Shown in pieces: positions 7,635 to 15,004 of a stretch of DNA of 27,431 bases. Under the pieces are notes generated by a model. The model saw nothing but the letters and a program-made list of their open reading frames with translations, was not told the DNA's origin and did no database searches. The DNA lies in IMG/VR virus record IMGVR_UViG_3300036944_000411, positions 1-27,431 of that record; one strand, 5' to 3'. The translations under genes were made by a program, and so were the position numbers. Each line of letters starts with the position of its first letter. The first letter of the stretch is position 1. This DNA is from a virus.

Positions 7635-9064
7635 TATTTTGTTGGGATGTTGCTTATTTTCACTTTCAATCCTTGAATCTCTTTCGACATGGATTCCATC
7701 TTGGCTCCAATGGTATCATTGAGCGTCAAAAGCTCACGAAGCGTTTTCAGATTGCCTTCTTGCCCAGTTTTGAGCGAACTCATGAGAGTTCTGAGATTAC
7801 CAGAAATGAGCTTCTGGTCTTGTGCGGTGATGATACCATCGCTTGCTGCTCCTAGTGCTTCTGCCTTTGCCTGCTGCTGGAGAGGTGTCACTGCATCGAA
7901 TTCACTGATGACTTTGACGATTTCAGCCGCGCCCTTGGTGATGAGTTCTGTCGTCGCACCGAGTTCCTGCGCTTTCGTCGTTAGGTTAAATTTCTCGTTG
8001 ATCTTTGCAATCTGTGAAGCCGAATCATCAACTAGATTTTGCAGCGATGATGCTGAAACAATCGCTTGATTTGTGATCTCTGCGAGTCTTTCAGGAGCTT
8101 TGTTGATGGTATTGTAAATGCCGCCTATTTCTTTTTTCAGCGCATCCATCTCCGCTGTTAAAGCGTTCGTTTTGCCAGATGTCTCATCTTGTCCGAGCGT
8201 TCCAGCGTCTCGGCTTTGCGCGTCCATTCTACGGCTGAAATTCAAAGATGACATGAGTTCTTGCTGCCTTTTTTCAAGTTCAGCAAGTCGCTTTTGTGCC
8301 TGATCGGTCTGACCTTGGACTTCTTGATATTGATCTGAATACTGCTTGTAACGCTCTCGCGCGACTGTCACTTGATTCTCAATGTCTTGTATCTGTGCAG
8401 CCTTTTGTGCTTCTGCCTCTGATTTTCTGATTGCTGCCAGTTGCTTTTCAGCGTTCACAGTCTGCCCTATGGTCTGGAGATATTTTACAGCAGCCACTTC
8501 TAGAGCTGATTGTGAGGCGATGATGGACGAGTCAGCTTCTTGACGGTCTAAACGTGCTTCTAGCAAGTCCACTTCTACTTCACGCAATGACTGCGCAATG
8601 TTTGTTTGATTTTGCAACTGCGCGTTGAAGTCCTCGATTGATTTCTTCGCCTGATCGTCAAAAGCTTCTTTGAGCTTGTCGCTCATGTCCTCCATCGCCT
8701 CGCCTGTCATGGCTGCATTTTCTGCCATGGTCAAAAATACTTTGGTAGCGATTGCTCCAACTGCTACCAATGCTCCTGCAATGGCTCCAGTTGGTCCAAA
8801 TGTCCCAAGTAATTGCGGTGCTTGCTGAGAAAAAGCAGTTAAAGCACTAGTTCCTCCGCCGACTTGAACTGCAAAGTCCTGTATTTGAAAACCAGCTTGT
8901 CCTGCTAGAGAACCTAGCTTGCTTGTGGATGTTGATGCAGTGTTTGTCGCTGCCGCTGCCTTTGTAGATGACGCAGCTAGCTTGTCCATGTCAGCTGCCG
9001 TCTGCTTCGCGCCTGTCCCGCTCGCAGTCGTGTTGATTTTGATATCTACGTTCTTCGCTGCCAT
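7634..9064 (-). CDS. Tape measure protein (short)
   Basis: 476 aa. Starts with Lys/Ala/Thr-rich helix, then AGQAGFQIQDFAVQVGGGTS (residues about 54-73) and SQQAPQLLGTFGPTG, a typical tape-measure segment, followed by a hydrophobic stretch (AIAGALVAVGAIATKVFL) likely membrane-active at ejection, then a long Gln/Glu/Lys/Ala coiled coil (roughly 140-310). Tape measure length sets tail length; 476 residues would give a fairly short tail. Only 3 bp separates it from the previous gene, and the stop overlaps the next start by 1 bp (TAATG). Confidence 0.85.
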   Translation of the reverse strand: MAAKNVDIKINTTASGTGAKQTAADMDKLAASSTKAAAATNTASTSTSKLGSLAGQAGFQIQDFAVQVGGGTSALTAFSQQAPQLLGTFGPTGAIAGALVAVGAIATKVFLTMAENAAMTGEAMEDMSDKLKEAFDDQAKKSIEDFNAQLQNQTNIAQSLREVEVDLLEARLDRQEADSSIIASQSALEVAAVKYLQTIGQTVNAEKQLAAIRKSEAEAQKAAQIQDIENQVTVARERYKQYSDQYQEVQGQTDQAQKRLAELEKRQQELMSSLNFSRRMDAQSRDAGTLGQDETSGKTNALTAEMDALKKEIGGIYNTINKAPERLAEITNQAIVSASSLQNLVDDSASQIAKINEKFNLTTKAQELGATTELITKGAAEIVKVISEFDAVTPLQQQAKAEALGAASDGIITAQDQKLISGNLRTLMSSLKTGQEGNLKTLRELLTLNDTIGAKMESMSKEIQGLKVKISNIPTK

Positions 9065-9066
9065 GG

Positions 9067-9813
9067 CTAGTATTTACCGAGGATTGTTACGTTTTGCAAG
9101 ATCGAAACTCCGTTTTGCGCGAGATTGACCACGCATGAGACACTGGAGAGCGTTTTCGAGTTGGAGATTGTCGGGGCTACTCCAGCCGTTGAAGGCGCTC
9201 CGCTCGTTGCACCTGTGATACCTGGCAATGGCGAGCCGTTTGTCGTTACAAGTGCAAGCGTGCCGTCATTGGCTTCTGCTTGGCGCTTTGTGATGATGAC
9301 GGTCGCACCTGAACTCGTGATGACATAGCGAAACGCGATGCTTGAATTTGCGTTCAGTGAGGTCGCAATCTTCGCCGCGTATTGTGTCGGCGTGTCACCC
9401 GATAGCACTGCGGTAGTCCCGCTCGCTGTCACGTCCACGCTCGTGAATGACCAGTCAATGTTACCAGCTCCTGTCGTTGTGCCGACACAAGTGAGTGTCT
9501 CAGATTGCACTGTGCCTGCCGCTGTGAGCCTGCCAATCGTTGCCGTTTGGCTCGCCTGTGATAGCAAGCCTTGAGGCATGTTGAGCAAGTAGTTCTCGGC
9601 GTCGGTTAGTGACGTGAATGTCAGCACGCTGTCAAAACTGACAGTCGTGCTAGATCCACCACGGAAGAACTGATCGAACTGGTCAGCCTCGATGTATTGC
9701 ACCTGCTGAAAGTTCGGCTCAGCCGAGATTGAGAAGTTGGACGTTTCGCTTCTTTGACCGTCGCCACCGGCGAGGTCGTAAGCAATCGCGCCGCGCTGGA
9801 GTCTTACGAACAT
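9067..9813 (-). CDS. Tail protein of unknown type (beta-rich)
   Basis: 248 aa, rich in Thr, Ser, Gly and Ala and made of short strands (TATIGRLTAAGTVQSETLTCVGTT within a longer run). A NWxF-like helix is absent. The chain has no motif I recognise, but its site between the tube protein and tape measure suggests a tube-end, chaperone-like or minor tail protein. A translational frameshift, common for tail chaperones, is not visible: the gene is a continuous frame and does not overlap the previous one. Confidence 0.5.
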   Translation of the reverse strand: MFVRLQRGAIAYDLAGGDGQRSETSNFSISAEPNFQQVQYIEADQFDQFFRGGSSTTVSFDSVLTFTSLTDAENYLLNMPQGLLSQASQTATIGRLTAAGTVQSETLTCVGTTTGAGNIDWSFTSVDVTASGTTAVLSGDTPTQYAAKIATSLNANSSIAFRYVITSSGATVIITKRQAEANDGTLALVTTNGSPLPGITGATSGAPSTAGVAPTISNSKTLSSVSCVVNLAQNGVSILQNVTILGKY

Positions 9814-9816
9814 GGC

Positions 9817-10728
9817 TTATGATACTGCGCCGATTTGGAATAGGGTGACTGATGCGCCTGCGTTGAATGTCCGCTTGGCGCTCATTGTGAGCGTGCCGAG
9901 TCGGTTGTCACTCGCTGAGAAGTTGCGTTGAAGCTCGGTGACTTGAACCGCTGCTGCATCGAAGTCCAATCCTCCCACTGTGGTGGTTTTGATTTCGAGC
10001 AAGCTCACTGCCAAGTCCTCGCCTGCGCTGAGGTTGTCGAAGAACGTGTCGAAGTCGAGTTGGGCAATGCCTGTCGGAATGCATGAGATGTTGCAGCCGA
10101 GATTGCCCATGCTCATGTCCACCGTGCCGATTCCATCGACAAGCACTGGATTGAGTGAAAGGTCAAAGCTGATCTCAAAGCCTTCTGCGCTCATGAATGG
10201 ATCAAGTGCTCCAAGTGTCGCGGTGTAAGGTGCGGTGTAGATCAAGGATGGATTGAATCCTGTGCCGATGCTATCGCCGCCTGCGGTCGTGTAGTAGTCC
10301 TCGATGTTCTGCGGATCGCCGTCTTTTTTAAGTAAGCCGGTGAACTGCACAGAGCCGAACGCTGTCTTGGTCGCGCTGCACGAGATGGTCGGCATTTGCG
10401 TAATCTGCGCGTTGAGGATCGTGTAGGTTTTGTCAGCCGATACGATGACAAGGTTCTTGTCGGTCGAACCGTAGATGCTGGCTCCCATTGCGGTGTTGCC
10501 GTGCGGGAAAAGAACTGCGAGTGCCTCGATCTCGCCTACTGGCTCAAATTCAACGACGATGGTAAAGTCGGTTTTCGACTTGCTCACGATGCCGTAAGCG
10601 TCAGTTTCTTTGTCGAATGTCGAGTTAGTCGTGGTCAGCACCACTCCAGCTTTGGAGTAGAATGTTTGCGAATCATAGGTGACTTTGCAAGGACCGCGAA
10701 CGATGGTGGTTCTGTCGAATGTTGGCAT
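9817..10728 (-). CDS. Major tail (tube) protein, putative
   Basis: 303 aa, beta-strand-rich, with no signal peptide, the size and composition of a siphovirus tube protein. Notable segments: PTFDRTTIVRGPCKVTYDSQTFYS at the start, DFTIVVEFEPVGEIEALAVLF in the middle, and a C-terminal RLGTLTMSAKRTF. It is the abundant-protein slot between tail terminator and tape measure. The next gene follows after 3 bp. No contractile sheath gene is seen anywhere, so the tail is probably non-contractile. Confidence 0.65.
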   Translation of the reverse strand: MPTFDRTTIVRGPCKVTYDSQTFYSKAGVVLTTTNSTFDKETDAYGIVSKSKTDFTIVVEFEPVGEIEALAVLFPHGNTAMGASIYGSTDKNLVIVSADKTYTILNAQITQMPTISCSATKTAFGSVQFTGLLKKDGDPQNIEDYYTTAGGDSIGTGFNPSLIYTAPYTATLGALDPFMSAEGFEISFDLSLNPVLVDGIGTVDMSMGNLGCNISCIPTGIAQLDFDTFFDNLSAGEDLAVSLLEIKTTTVGGLDFDAAAVQVTELQRNFSASDNRLGTLTMSAKRTFNAGASVTLFQIGAVS

Positions 10729-10734
10729 GATGGT

Positions 10735-11220
10735 TTAGCGTGTTGGAGTTGTATTTTGTAGCCCGACTGGGCAGTTGAAAGTGATGATTTGTTGAAGCAT
10801 CGGAGGTGTTGCGTCCTCCTGCATCGAGTCGAAAGTGAGAACGCCGCCGGTTAGTGAATCGCCGTTTGTATCGACTGGTTTGTGATGATGCAGAATGCGA
10901 GCCACTGCCTCGCCGATCTCTGTTGCGCTTGGTTTTGACATGTTGCCAGCCTGCTGCCTCCAGACGCTTGGAATCTCCGAGCATGTCACGCTGAACGTCG
11001 CCGAGTCCATGTATGGTCCGGGTGTGTCCGATGACGATGCCTCGCTCTGTGAGAAGTTTACCATGACGAAGGCGCCTGCCTTGCTCATTGCATTCTCGAT
11101 CTCGCGGTCGATGTCTTTGTGATCCTGAACCAGAACGGGAATAATCGGCACGGTGCGAAAATACGCATGATCCTTCAGCGTCTTTGCCATGCTTTCGACT
11201 ATCTGACGTATGAGGCTCAT
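10735..11220 (-). CDS. Tail terminator/completion protein (putative)
   Basis: 161 aa, 4-bp overlap with the connector gene. Contents include a helical N-terminus (SLIRQIVESMAKTLKDHAYF), a hydrophobic strand (VPIIPVLVQ) and alternating strands (FVMVNFSQ, ATFSVTCSEIP, then a helix GEAVARILHH). This mix and the position before the tube protein fit gp37-like/minor tail terminator proteins that cap the tail. Family call is by position and fold pattern, not by a clear motif. Confidence 0.5.
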   Translation of the reverse strand: MSLIRQIVESMAKTLKDHAYFRTVPIIPVLVQDHKDIDREIENAMSKAGAFVMVNFSQSEASSSDTPGPYMDSATFSVTCSEIPSVWRQQAGNMSKPSATEIGEAVARILHHHKPVDTNGDSLTGGVLTFDSMQEDATPPMLQQIITFNCPVGLQNTTPTR

Positions 11221-11669
11221 GGTGATTCTGAAAAGTTCATGACAGCAGCGCCGCCATAACGAAAAGAACTGCCAGTTGTAGCAGCGAATGATTCGGCTCC
11301 GGTGTCGTCGGAGTCTGCGTTATTGTTTGCGAGGTCATCGAGATAGCTGTTGGCTTCCTCGACTGCTCTGCGTCGATCGTCGCCGTTAAATTCTGCGAGC
11401 GATGGATAGGAATCCGTTAGTTCTTGGCGTGAGAGATTGTATGCGTGCCTGCGTGCGCCCGGTGGGACATACAAGTTCGTATTGACCACTGGAGGTAGTC
11501 CACGCTTGCGACGACCTGAGTTGACGCGTGAGGCAATGTCTTGCGCTACGCTCGTGAGAATCTCCTGAGCTTTGTCCTCGGGTGTCGGACATTCGGCAAG
11601 CAAACGGTTGAACTCCTCGGTTGAGAGTCTATCACGAAGTGCGGAGTATGTTAAAGCGAGCCAAGCCAT
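11217..11669 (-). CDS. Head-tail connector (Mu gp36/DUF1320-like), putative
   Basis: 150 aa. The N-terminus (LTYSALRDRLSTEEFNRLL), then a helix with AQDIASRVNSGRRKRGLPPV and a helix-rich ARRHAYNLSRQELTDSYPSL region follow the DUF1320 layout of small helical connector proteins in Mu-like and other phages, which bind under the portal. The C-terminal tail is Asp/Ala/Ser-rich and probably flexible. It lies between the capsid block and the tail terminator candidate and overlaps the next gene by 4 bp. Confidence 0.55.
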   Translation of the reverse strand: MAWLALTYSALRDRLSTEEFNRLLAECPTPEDKAQEILTSVAQDIASRVNSGRRKRGLPPVVNTNLYVPPGARRHAYNLSRQELTDSYPSLAEFNGDDRRRAVEEANSYLDDLANNNADSDDTGAESFAATTGSSFRYGGAAVMNFSESP

Positions 11670-11692
11670 GATGATTTGAGTTTCAAGAATTT

Positions 11693-11727
11693 AGGGCGAC
11701 GGAGGAAACTACCAACTCCGTCGCCCT
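11693..11727 (-). terminator. Perfect 12-bp hairpin between capsid/decoration and connector genes
   Basis: Arms 11693-11704 (AGGGCGACGGAG) and 11716-11727 (CTCCGTCGCCCT) are perfectly complementary with an 11-nt loop. It lies in the 79-bp gap between the decoration protein and the connector gene. A true U-tract is missing on the minus strand (AAATTC follows), so it may be a weak or partial terminator, an mRNA end stabiliser or a processing site rather than a strong intrinsic terminator. Many phages have such an attenuator right after the abundant capsid genes. Confidence 0.6.
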
Positions 11728-11748
11728 TTGCACACAAGTTCCAACGGA

Positions 11749-12147
11749 TTAGAACAAAAGCTTGGCGACCATGCTGCCAGTAACTGTTCCAGCCGAGGCG
11801 GTCATCGTTTGAGCGATGCGCACATATCGGCGGGTGTTAGCTGGAACGCGGAAGCGAACCTCTTTGGCAACGATGCCGGAGGCAGTAGCGGTCTGAGTCG
11901 TACTGATCGCTGGATCAACGGCAGCCCATGAAGAACCGTCGGCGCTGTCTTGCAGTGCGTAGGTCACGACTTTGGTGTCGGCGATACCAGCAGCAGTTGG
12001 AGCGGAGAGCGAGAAAACTACTCGCTCGATGTCGCCACCAACTACTTGCTCAAGGTCAAATGCTGCGGTGTTAGCACCAGCCTGAGCGATAGCCACAGTG
12101 GAGGTGTAATTCTTGTCTTGAATGTTTCGGTTGAATTCGAAGCTCAT
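11749..12147 (-). CDS. Bbp16-like capsid decoration/stabilisation protein (putative)
   Basis: 132 aa, beta-rich, no membrane segment. Features such as AAFDLEQVVGGDIERVVFSL, ALQDSADGSSWAAV and RRYVRIAQTMTASAGTVTGS resemble the Bbp16 family that accompanies this kind of capsid in Bordetella phage BIP-1-type genomes and forms part of the virion surface. Position just after the major capsid gene supports a decoration or capsid-stabilising role. The stop is followed by a strong hairpin. Confidence 0.6.
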   Translation of the reverse strand: MSFEFNRNIQDKNYTSTVAIAQAGANTAAFDLEQVVGGDIERVVFSLSAPTAAGIADTKVVTYALQDSADGSSWAAVDPAISTTQTATASGIVAKEVRFRVPANTRRYVRIAQTMTASAGTVTGSMVAKLLF

Positions 12148-12165
12148 GATTTTGTATGGTTAGAA

Positions 12166-13107
12166 TTAAGCGGTCAGGGTTTCGGTGTCAACGATCGAGT
12201 CGGTGATGATGATTGGAACTCCGAAGGATTCCGTTGGCACGCCGGGAAGGATGCCAGTGAAGGCTTCCTGCTTGGTGGATGGGGTTGTGTTCCGGCTGAC
12301 TTGCAATTGGAATGCGGAACGGCGGGACATGAGCAAATGAGTCGGACGCTCGCCAACTGGGAACTTGCTGAGAAGCTCGGCAATCTTGGCGTCTGTGCAT
12401 CCTTTGCCGCTGTCTGCGGTTAGGTCTTTCAAACGACCGATTGCATGTTTGTTGACGCACTGGAAGCCGATCCATGCGGTGAGGTCAGCGATGAATGCTG
12501 CGTAGCGCTTGGCGTCTGCATCAACTGCGTCGCCTTCGCGGAATGGCGAGAGGTCGAAGGTCGTTCCGTTGCCGTAGACGTATTGCACGCCGGTGTTGCC
12601 TGCTTTGATGGCATAAACCGAGGAACCAGTTGCGGAGGTTGTGCCGCCTGCGTCAACTACGATGTCACTGCCAAGAGCGGACACCAATGTTTGCAGACCA
12701 GCGAAGCCTTTCGAGCTTGCGTTATCACCGTAGATGGTTTGTGTTCCGACGGTGGTCAGGGCAGCGCGCATCACACCCATTGCCTCGATGGCTTGGAGAG
12801 CCTCGGCACCGTCCTCGTAACCGCGTGCGACAGCCTTATCGACTTCAACGCGAGCGGAGAGAATAAAGCACTCAACCAGACGTTCGGTGAAGTTCGACTT
12901 GGTTGCGTCCGTGCCTTCGTTGGCTTGACGGAACGCAACGCTCGGGCGACTGTTGCGGGTCACTGTCTTGTAGGACGTGCCGCGAATCGTGCGAGCTGGA
13001 ATGATTGTTACCTCAGGTGAGGCACTGGCGACTTCCTCAATCAGACCGACGATGGGATCATGTCCGTTGAGCTTGGCAAGGTCTAACAGAGTTAGGTTGT
13101 TTGGCAT
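12166..13107 (-). CDS. Major capsid protein (HK97-fold candidate)
   Basis: 313 aa, directly after the protease/scaffold gene and before a decoration-like protein, the usual slot of the major capsid protein. Sequence features fit the HK97-like capsid: a segment ASPEVTIIPARTIRGTSYKTV at the start of the N-arm/E-loop side, AIEAMGVMRAALTTVGTQTIYGD as spine helix and linker, NASSKGFAGLQTLV, and a C-terminal LLMSRRSAFQLQVSR followed by TESFGVPIIITDSI (axial-domain strand). The leader (taaacaaacaatact) is A-rich without SD. No long N-terminal delta domain, consistent with a separate scaffold. Confidence 0.8.
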   Translation of the reverse strand: MPNNLTLLDLAKLNGHDPIVGLIEEVASASPEVTIIPARTIRGTSYKTVTRNSRPSVAFRQANEGTDATKSNFTERLVECFILSARVEVDKAVARGYEDGAEALQAIEAMGVMRAALTTVGTQTIYGDNASSKGFAGLQTLVSALGSDIVVDAGGTTSATGSSVYAIKAGNTGVQYVYGNGTTFDLSPFREGDAVDADAKRYAAFIADLTAWIGFQCVNKHAIGRLKDLTADSGKGCTDAKIAELLSKFPVGERPTHLLMSRRSAFQLQVSRNTTPSTKQEAFTGILPGVPTESFGVPIIITDSIVDTETLTA

Positions 13108-13119
13108 AGTATTGTTTGT

Positions 13120-14115
13120 TTAGTGAGATTGGTTTTGAGCTTTGAAGGATGCTTCGACGAGTGCGAGTCCTTTGAGTTCGGTTTGTTTGGTGCCTTCTTC
13201 AGCTTTACCGGCGAGAACGGTTTCGCCGTTCACTGGTTTGGCTGTGATGGCGTTGAGAATTTCAAGATTGCTCTTGTCGGCTTTGATTTGTGCCTTCCAG
13301 AACGATTTGGCTTTGTCATCTTGTGGAGCGATGCGACCAGCTTTGACAGCCTCGTCGATCACGCTGTCAGCAGCTTTATCCTCGATTTCAGCGAGAGATG
13401 CTTTGAGTGTTTCTACTTCGCTAGCGAGAGCGTCACGCGATGCGGTGACTGTCTCCAGTTCGTTGGCGTGGTTGGCAGCAGCTTGCACTGCGTCGGCTTC
13501 CTTAGTCATGTAACCGGCTTCGATCTCAGCGATCTTGCTTTTCATGGCTTCGATTTCGAGCTTAGCAATTTCCATTGCTTTCTCAGGGTCAACATCCTCG
13601 GCAACAAGTCCAAGGTCGATTAGTGGTTTGATGTCCATATTGGTTTCGTTGTATGATGCAGCGATCTTTTCCATCGCCTCGAATGCTGGCTCGTTAACGA
13701 GCGAACCGATCTCGCCGTGTGTCGGCAGACCTGCTGGCGTGCCGTTGGCGAGTAGAAAGTTCGGGGAAAAATAGGAGTAGTCCTTGCCTTCGATGGCGGT
13801 CTTGCCTGCTTGTGTCCATTCGATGTCTAGCACAAGTCCAACGCCCGTTTCATATCGGAATTCTTTCGGAATGAATGATGCCGGACCAGCTTTGTGATCG
13901 AAGCCAGCGAAGGGTCGCACGTTGCGAGATTGGCGAGCTTGCAGGTCGCTTGCGAATGCAGCGAGGATCGACTCATCGACCTTCACCTTGCGCTTGGCTG
14001 CCTTGCCGTTGACGGTAGCATAGATTACATGCCTGCCTTCAGGGAGGTATACAATGCTCTCAGCCAAGGCTTCCACTTCGGTCTGGAATGATGCACTGAT
14101 GATTTCGTTCGCCAT
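13120..14115 (-). CDS. Mu I-like prohead protease and scaffold
   Basis: 331 aa. N-terminal protease part (about 20-150): AGFDHKAGPASFI with His74, a GLVLDIEWTQ segment and DYSYFSPNF with Ser117, matching the Mu I family pattern of a DH motif and a Y-x-YxSP motif. C-terminal part (about 175-250) is a long charged coiled coil (EKAMEIAKLEIEAMKSKIAEI) typical of a scaffold. In Mu the free scaffold Z is made from an internal start within the same frame; here Met160 (codon at 13636-13638) is a candidate for that role. It precedes the capsid gene. Confidence 0.82.
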   Translation of the reverse strand: MANEIISASFQTEVEALAESIVYLPEGRHVIYATVNGKAAKRKVKVDESILAAFASDLQARQSRNVRPFAGFDHKAGPASFIPKEFRYETGVGLVLDIEWTQAGKTAIEGKDYSYFSPNFLLANGTPAGLPTHGEIGSLVNEPAFEAMEKIAASYNETNMDIKPLIDLGLVAEDVDPEKAMEIAKLEIEAMKSKIAEIEAGYMTKEADAVQAAANHANELETVTASRDALASEVETLKASLAEIEDKAADSVIDEAVKAGRIAPQDDKAKSFWKAQIKADKSNLEILNAITAKPVNGETVLAGKAEEGTKQTELKGLALVEASFKAQNQSH

Positions 14116-14162
14116 TTCGAATAGAAGATTACCACCCGATTCTGGCTTGTAATTGCTTTTTT

Positions 14163-14768
14163 TTAAGTAGTGCCTTCGATCTGTGCGATGATGCTTTCGA
14201 GCGCCCCATTCGTGAACGCATCGAGATAGGTTTTCTCAGGTGGCAGAGCGTTTCGCCATGGCTTCTGCGTGATTGATTTCTTGAGCACGAATACCGGCTT
14301 GATGCCAGTCGGAGAGTTCTCATCTGCTTGCGCTAGAACGCCTTTGACGGCGAACAGTGGGGCGATTGTTCGGCTGTATGTCCGAGCTGTCAGACCGTGC
14401 GCCTCTGGCACAATCGGGATCGTCAGGAACTTTGCACGTCGCGCGGTGATCGTCCCGCCGGTGACTTTGTGCGAGAATCCGATGGCGCCTTTGCTGCGCA
14501 GTGTCACGCCTGATCCACTCGCCCCCATGATTGACCACGAGCCTGCTACTTTTCGCCACCATTGAGTTTTTTTCCTACCTGGACCATGTGTCGGAAGCGA
14601 TGGATTTTCCCACAGCTTCGATCCGCCCATGTTGTAGTATTTTTCGACAACTTCTAAAGCGTCCTGCGCTCCAGTCATCACAGCGATCTTTCGCACCGAT
14701 GCCGATTGTAGGCGGATCATTGATGCTTTTACTGGGTCGAGTCCCGTCGCCGTGATTGTGATTTTCAT
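14163..14768 (-). CDS. Virion morphogenesis (Mu gpG/P2 gpS-like) protein, putative
   Basis: 201 aa. After a short N-terminal helix region the protein has a basic, Trp-rich middle (KKTQWWRKVAGSW) and a segment with GFSHKVTGGTITARRAKFLTI, resembling the phage virion morphogenesis/tail-completion family (Mu gpG, P2 gpS) that joins heads and tails. Position between portal and the Mu I-like protease matches that of Mu gpG. I recognise the family only loosely. A 47-bp gap with a T/A run follows before the protease gene. Confidence 0.5.
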   Translation of the reverse strand: MKITITATGLDPVKASMIRLQSASVRKIAVMTGAQDALEVVEKYYNMGGSKLWENPSLPTHGPGRKKTQWWRKVAGSWSIMGASGSGVTLRSKGAIGFSHKVTGGTITARRAKFLTIPIVPEAHGLTARTYSRTIAPLFAVKGVLAQADENSPTGIKPVFVLKKSITQKPWRNALPPEKTYLDAFTNGALESIIAQIEGTT

Positions 14769-15004
14769 AGTTCGCGCTCTAGTGATTTGACGATTGCCGC
14801 GCCGATCTCATTCTCCAGCGATGTTTCAAGCGCTCGTTTATCTAGCATGAAAAACAACTGCGGAATGCGTTCGATGACTTGCTCAACCTCGATCTGAAAC
14901 GCGCCTGCCGTCATGTGATAGCTTTTGTCGATCAGGTCAGCAAAGATCTGATCCACCGGCGAGAGCCATTGCCCCGCGACCTCACGCATCTGTTCATCGG
15001 TCAT
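14765..15004 (-). CDS. Small helical protein between portal and gpG-like gene
   Basis: 79 aa from the ATG at 15004, overlapping the portal end by 11 bp; a longer frame starts at 15124 but its first 40 residues are a Lys/Thr-rich antisense-like shadow of the portal C-terminus. The protein is a mainly helical, acidic chain (EVEQVIERIPQLFFMLDKRAL, LENEIGAAIVKSLEREL). In this position Mu-like phages often have a small protein of unknown role. The stop overlaps the next ATG by 4 bp. Confidence 0.55.
   Translation of the reverse strand: MTDEQMREVAGQWLSPVDQIFADLIDKSYHMTAGAFQIEVEQVIERIPQLFFMLDKRALETSLENEIGAAIVKSLEREL

Noticed and set aside
12445-13020. 191-codon plus-strand frame opposite the capsid gene
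   Set aside because: Antisense to a strongly supported capsid gene with typical shadow composition (Cys/Val/Ala rich).
14116-14162. T-run in the gap before the protease gene as a terminator
   Set aside because: The run follows no stem-loop and lies on the wrong strand for the genes here.
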